From assembly GCA_037783415.1 (NCBI GenBank), contig JAZGTN010000009.1, forward strand, positions 3,534,001 through 3,598,000: a DNA stretch of 64,000 nt, read 5' to 3'. Below, one piece after another: positions 59,201 to 64,000 of the stretch. The position numbers and the translations under genes are program-made. The stretch is from Leptasterias polaris (Eukaryota; Echinodermata; Asteroidea; Forcipulatida; Asteriidae). Every line of letters begins with the position of its first letter. Position 1 is the first letter of the stretch. The notes beneath the pieces were generated by a model. It was not told the DNA's origin and did not search any database. It worked only from the letters and a program-made list of their open reading frames with translations.

Positions 59201-62200
59201 TAGTCTTAGGCCAAATAAAATAAAAACATGTTAAGCGTCCCGGTCCGTTTCCTTTTTATAGGCTGCCTCTTTTTTTTTCAATTTTTTTTTTTTTTTGTAC
59301 CAAAAAAAAAAAGGATAAATTTTTAAGATCTCTGCTGAAAAAAATAAATGTTAAAATAAATAAGATAGTATTTTTAGACTTTAGCTCACCGAAAAAGCAC
59401 ACCAAAAAAGGTGGTAATCATCTTGAAAAATAGCCCGGCCGGTTGTCTTGAAAAATAAGTCAAGCTCTCCTTCATTTTTTCAAAAAGGCAGGATGCTAAA
59501 AAGTTTTGTTTTTTTTGTTTTTTTTTGGGGGGGGGTTTAATGATAAGTGTACTGGGTTGTTTTCTGTACATTAACACAACACCAGGACATAGCTTTATGT
59601 CCCTTTCGAAGGACGAAGCAGTAACGGTTAAAGTTAAAAAGTTAAAATCATACGAGTGCCATGATATGACGGAAAACTGAGTCCACACTTTGACAACACC
59701 AGAGCTAGAGTCCGGTGTACTTGACCTATTGACCACAACACTCTCTTGTGAGGGACAACAAGACCTTTTTGTACTGATGACATGGTGATGGGTGTTTTGT
59801 CTTTGTTTATTTTTAACAGATGCTACTGCGGTGTGTATCTTGGAGAACTTTACCCACGGCCAAAGTATGATGCTGGCAGATAAAATGCTTAAGGAGCTCG
59901 GCAAGGAAAAAGCACAGCAGCGATATGAGGTACCAGACCAAAATACAGACTTAAACCTGCCATCGATACAAGACACTAGACCAAACGTACTGGGTTAAAG
60001 CTAAATCAAGCAGTGAACCAGTCGCTAGTAATACAACACCACATGACGTTTTGGCTGGTAACCAGTGCCTCGAGGGGGAAATTATAAATCAGGCCGGTCA
60101 TTTTCATGAGTAACGGGCACTTCCTTTCACAATTAAGAGCGTCTCGGGAAATTTTTTCAGGGTGTGCATTGGCCCAGACTGGGGCAGAGGGAGTTCAATG
60201 ACCTCTACGAACTCCCTAGGCTCAATTTCTTCAAGATGGTAAGCGCAGAATTTTGGTGAGCACAAACAAATCATGCTTGGCAAAAATGGGCAACCATGGA
60301 ACTGGGTTTACCATGCAACTTTAAACTTTTCCTGATGAGTTTCCCGTCAACTTTTGCTGAGCAATATTCTCTGCTAATCAGCTTTATGATTTTCGGCGCA
60401 GGTAACCGGATTCAGCTGAAGATCATAAAGCAAGGCTTTTTATCGGTGCTTACAAAAATATCCCCAAATTTTGCCCTGAACTGGGAGAATAAATTTATTA
60501 TTTGGTTTCACCCACACACCGGTGAGGGTAAAGGACTGTATACTCGGTACCTAACAGAGTCCTGTGAAAAAAAATTCGCAGGCATATTACTTGGATGGGA
60601 TTCAAACCCACAACCTTTGCCATTCTGGAGCATATGTCTTACCACTAGACCACCAAGATTGCGTGGTGGCTAGAGGCAGTTCGAATCCTTTTATCCCCGA
60701 TGCAAATTTAACATCTATGAGAATCAATTTGTTTGTCCCTTTAGGAGCGTGTGCCAAGCCTACCCTCTGGGCAGTTCATCCGCTCCTACTTCTCATCCTT
60801 CTCGGATGATGGCATCTCACAATCTGAGGATGGATACGAAGATGGTGGAGGGGATAATGGGTAAGGTCAAGGGTAAGGGTCATCATGGGACAAATTTGTC
60901 AAGGCAATCCAATACAAAGTATGTTTCTGTGAAAATGGAAAAGTTCGATCAAAGCTTGCAAAAATTAGATTAAAAAAAAGAGAAAATAATTTTTTGTAAA
61001 TTTTATGTTACAATAAATTTCGGATAATTCTTAGGCAACTGCAAAAAGATCAATAGACCAATATGTCTCACACTCTTCAGTCTCCTGACGATGATTAGAG
61101 AAAGCTAGTCGAAACGCAACGTATTACACGCAAATATCAAACGGTCATTTGAAAAGTGCCCGTCAATGTAATTGTTTGATTTTTTTTTTATGGTGTCACG
61201 CAGTGATTTAAGAGACAACTAAAAACGCATCTGATGACCATTGCATTTAATTAGTTTCTTAAAGTTTTTTTTGTATTTCATTGTCAGGATTTTTTGTAGG
61301 CATCTTGAGCATTTTTAACGGATATGTGCGCCATATAAATGTACATTATTATTATTATTATTAAAAAGCAACCTTTTCAATTGATGTGCAGTAACAACAC
61401 TGGGTACCGGAAGGCCCTGCAACTCTTCACCAGCTGTGACTACGAGGGTGTGATTGAAGCCTGCGATGATGAGATCCAGAGGGAGGGAGATAAGCTAGCC
61501 GAGGCCTTATTAATGAGAGCGACCTTCTTCCTGCTGAAGGGACAATCGACCGAGGCTCGACCCGATCTGGACATACTAATCAACATGGAAGACGGAAATA
61601 AGAAGGTAGGATATAATACATCATTGTTTTTTTATTTGAGGGTAGCATCATCTCAATCCTATTGTTTTATCCAAATAAGTAAGTAGCGTTTGTGAGAAAA
61701 CACCAAGTAACTGTGTATTGTGGCAGATGTCCACATTCACATAATGTCTAGTTATTGTTATTACTTTTCTTCTTATTTTTCTCATTAGCTGAGAGCCAAT
61801 GCCCTGATCAAGCGTGGAAGCATGCACATGCAGGAGGGCAACTCCACTGACGCAATGAACGACTTTGCTACTGCTGTCAGGATCGATCCGGACAATGCTG
61901 ATATCTATCACCATAGAGGACAGGTAACGCATATCATGTCCCCTTTATGCTTTAGTAGTATTTAATACTAAATCTCCTCGTACAGAAAAGGGAACAGACA
62001 TATTGCCCTCCTAGCCTCATTTTGGTTTGCATTTATTTGAATTGGGGTTTCTGGGAAATCGTGTTCAGTATAGTGACAAATGACCTCTTTGCCACCCACA
62101 GCTCAACCTTCTTCTAGACAGAATCGACGACGCGGCCCAAGACTTTGAGAAATGCAACAAACTGAACGGCAATTTTGCACTGGCCCATGCCCAGTACAGC

Positions 62201-63273
62201 TACGCTAAGTACAGACTGGCCCTCGTTCACCAGAGCCCCATGCAGCTACAGACGGCAATGCAGCAACTAGAGAATAGCACCAAAATCTTTCCTACGTGTG
62301 CCGAGGCCTTTGCTCTATACGCCCAGGTTGGTGATGGAAACGCATTCATTTGTTTTGTTTTGCTTGTTTCGATGATCTTCCCATCAGGGGAACTCGGCAA
62401 ACTCCCACAAGGGGATAAAGACACCAAGCTGGCAACAGCCAATCTCTCGGCAATCATTGGTTTAATATCTACGATTATGAATTGCACAAGTCGATTGTGA
62501 TTCAGTAACTAGATGACAATACTTTATTCTAGTCATTGTGAAATCAGCGGTTAGCTTGGTAGGATTCGAACCCACCACCTTGTGATTGCAAGTCCTGCAG
62601 ACTAACCACTGGACCACGGTGACATTTGCTGCTTGATATGTGACATAGTGCACCCCCATCCCTTTGTGTCTTTATTGTGTTGTGGAAATTCTAGGAATTT
62701 TTCAGAGTTTTTTTTTTTCAGAATTAAAAGTGTCTGTCATAAGAAATGTTTTTGGTTAACTATGAAATGAGTGACTTGGGTTAAATATCACACAAATGTA
62801 TTCCAGCTTTGGAGCCGGAAGTAGCGCAGAAACTTTGGGTGTGCGGAAGATCAGGGCTCAATTCCATGGCTCTGCTTACCCTAAGCAAAGAATCGGCGCT
62901 TACGGAAGCAGGGAATTCTGCGCTTATGTTGAGCGTATTTCACGAGTTTGCAGGGAATTTTGGCGCTTGCTAACTCCACTTTACTAGGCATTCTACGCTT
63001 ACACAGCTAGCCCAGAAATTCGGCGCTTGCTCGGTAATCGGAGAATGGTGATCGTAAGCGCAGAATTCGGCTGTAAGCAGTGCCATGAAATTGGGCCATG
63101 CTCGACGCAATGACTTACCGATAGGATTTGCATAGACTCGCAGACCTCATCGTTGTATTATTTTGTTTTTTTTAGGCCCAGAGCGACCAGGGACAGTTTA
63201 ACGTAGCGGATGAACACTTCCAGAAGGCTATAGCCCTAGAGCCTGATAACCCAACTGCTTATGTACATAGAGG
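56251..63273 (+). CDS. TOMM70: TOM70, mitochondrial import receptor (TOMM70), 5' nine exons
   Basis: Outer-membrane receptor that takes carrier-type precursors from Hsp70/Hsp90 and passes them to the TOM channel. Exons 56251-56472, 57900-58073, 58673-58799, 59820-59929, 60745-60860, 61392-61605, 61789-61923, 62102-62326, 63176-63273: all GT-AG, phases agree, 473 codons plus two bases; the rest (about 130 aa) lies beyond the right edge. Residues 19-40 (WQVALAIGAPLAIGAAVGAY…) are the membrane anchor. The first TPR clamp begins near 82 (KNKGNKYFKAGRYEQAIACY) and runs through NRAAAHEQL and VKALFRRSKAFE, which includes the arginine pair that holds the chaperone EEVD tail. FIRSYFSSFSDD, RANALIKRGSM and DPDNADIYHHRGQ match vertebrate TOM70 closely. 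The start has a good context (CAAAATGG). Confidence 0.97.
57538..57605 (+). repeat. Single copy of the GACTC-stem-GAAACGTC repeat
   Basis: CATTTAGCCTTTAAGAAAGA then CTCTGCTAGGGTCGAAACGTC and TTAACTATTTTTTTGCAT, matching one arm of the perfect inverted repeat at 48008-48203. In TOM70 intron 1. Confidence 0.6.
58947..59096. mobile_element. 150-bp palindromic MITE in TOM70 intron 3
   Basis: GATCCATTAAGCCACGCCCA… to …GGCGGGGCTTAATGGATC, imperfect arms of about 60 bp containing TTGACCAATCACA and its complement (a CCAAT-type motif). Confidence 0.75.
60510..60725 (-). repeat. tRNA-derived SINE in TOM70 intron 4, inverted
   Basis: On the minus strand GGTGGTCTAGTGGTAAGACA and GGTTGTGGGTTTGAATCCC form A and B boxes. 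It ends 20 bp upstream of exon 5. Same family as 41040-41300. Confidence 0.65.
61078..61120 (+). other. CTGACGA-stem-GAAAC motif (degenerate hammerhead-like)
   Basis: CTGACGA (61085-61091), one extra T, a six-pair stem GATTAG/CTAGTC with a 6-nt loop, then GAAAC (61111-61115). The core differs from a hammerhead ribozyme by one inserted base and I cannot place stem III with confidence. Confidence 0.35.
62545..62625 (-). other. tRNA-like sequence in TOM70 intron 8
   Basis: Minus strand: TCACCGTGGTCCAGTGGTTAG (A box), CTTGCAA in the anticodon-loop position, and GGTGGGTTCGAATCC (B box). The anticodon and acceptor stems are poorly paired, so it is a tRNA relic or SINE head. Confidence 0.45.
62854..63097. 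mobile_element. MITE of the GGGCCCAATTTCAT family
   Basis: Ends GGGCTCAATTCCATGGCTCT and CAGTGCCATGAAATTGGGCC. The interior repeats (A/T)(A/T)TTC(G/T)GCGCTT(A/G)C several times. Ends 79 bp before exon 9. Confidence 0.65.
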
Positions 63274-63834
63274 GTAAGTGCAGGGATGTGATTTATCAAT
63301 TTTTAACCGAAATTCAGTTTTTTTGCCCCCCCCATAAAAAGAAATTCATTTTATTTTTTGCCCCCCCCCCCATTTTTTTATTTTTTTTAAATATATATAT
63401 TTTTGTAATCTTTATTTTTTACTTATGATCAAATTCATAAAGAAAATGAAGATAAAACTATATATAACGCCCCACATTGCAGAGTAGGGCTTTTAAAACC
63501 AAAGATAAATGTTATTAGCGGGCTTCCTGCTCATAAGCTTTCGCGCTTTGCGCTCGGAGTTCAGGTTTTTTTTTCAAACAGCCAATCACATCCCTGTAAA
63601 GGAAACATTGTCAATGGCATGTCATGTCCGAGGGTCAAGTGCGTTGGACAAAAATGCATTTGGTGCTCGATATGTGTCTTCATTGTGTTCTGGGAATCTC
63701 TGGAACTATTTAGACGATTTTAGAGGGGTACTTCTGTACAAGAGGAAAGGGGTGTGTTAGAGTAGGGGAAAAATTTTTTTTTTGGGGGGAGGCACAACCT
63801 CTGCCACGTATCGGGCATGGTATACAAAACTTTA

Positions 63835-63935
63835 TACCAGGATCAGCACAGTGTGGGTTTGAATCCCAGTCATGCCACTTGCGTCCTAGGGCAAGACACT
63901 TGACTGCAGTTACTCCTCAACATCCAGGAGTCTTG
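63835..63935 (+). repeat. Partial tRNA-derived SINE near the right edge
   Basis: CAGTGTGGGTTTGAATCCCAG (B box) followed by GCCACTTGCGTCCTAGGGCA and AGACACTTGACTGC, as in the SINE at 27545. Confidence 0.6.
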
Positions 63936-64000
63936 GGTACCGGCAAGAGTCGAGACTTTGATGTGAGTGATTCGTGCCCTGTGGGTGCCCGGCTCTGCAT

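Noticed and set aside
61085..61116. Active hammerhead ribozyme
   Set aside because: An extra base after CTGACGA and no convincing stem III or cleavage triplet; kept only as a resemblance.

Overview
The window is AT-rich eukaryotic nuclear DNA: split genes with GT-AG introns, long introns and intergenic DNA full of transposon remains, and many minisatellites. Codon use, the LINE/SINE/DIRS mixture and the frequent AGGCCTA-type motifs suggest a marine invertebrate deuterostome, probably an echinoderm such as a sea star. That is an inference; nothing in the window names the species.

Region by region. 1-5 kb is a Tx1/L1-type LINE (minus strand), 5'-truncated and interrupted by a CR1/Jockey-group LINE with a clean 8-bp target duplication. 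5-6.7 kb has no recognisable gene. 7.2-23.4 kb is dominated by a large inverted duplication of a small secreted LDL-receptor-class-A (LDLA) gene. The plus copy (18.5-25.2 kb) is intact: a TATA box, signal peptide, three LDLA-like modules and all phase-1 introns. The minus copy (7.2-11.7 kb) is broken by a 701-bp hAT-like insertion in the signal-peptide exon, a ~1.14 kb insertion between TATA box and start codon, a 1-nt frameshift, and loss of its last coding exon. The spacer of this palindrome (14.0-17.3 kb) has an inverted copy at 30.2-33.5 kb. The two copies differ by insertions (a DIRS fragment, a foldback-like element with 21-bp satellite arms, a palindromic MITE), and comparing them shows the empty sites directly.

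25-39 kb is mostly repeats: a tRNA-derived SINE, a CR1-like LINE tail, minisatellites, a second inverted pair, one candidate signal-peptide first exon (27.3 kb) and one GCC2/GCC3 (ephrin-receptor-like) cysteine-rich exon (39.2 kb). 39.5-51.4 kb (minus strand) is a DHHC palmitoyltransferase gene of the ZDHHC3/7 type. I assembled eight consecutive coding exons from the N-terminus to just before the C-terminus, and all reading phases are consistent. 56.25 kb to the right edge (plus strand) is the mitochondrial import receptor TOM70 (TOMM70): nine exons, about 473 codons, running out of the window.

The genes do not form a pathway. TOM70 sits in the mitochondrial outer membrane, the DHHC enzyme is a four-helix endomembrane protein, and the LDLA protein is predicted to be secreted. 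What links the region is repeated transposon insertion and inverted duplication. Many small elements could be delimited from terminal inverted repeats and target duplications (TA, TTAA, 4-, 5- and 8-bp).
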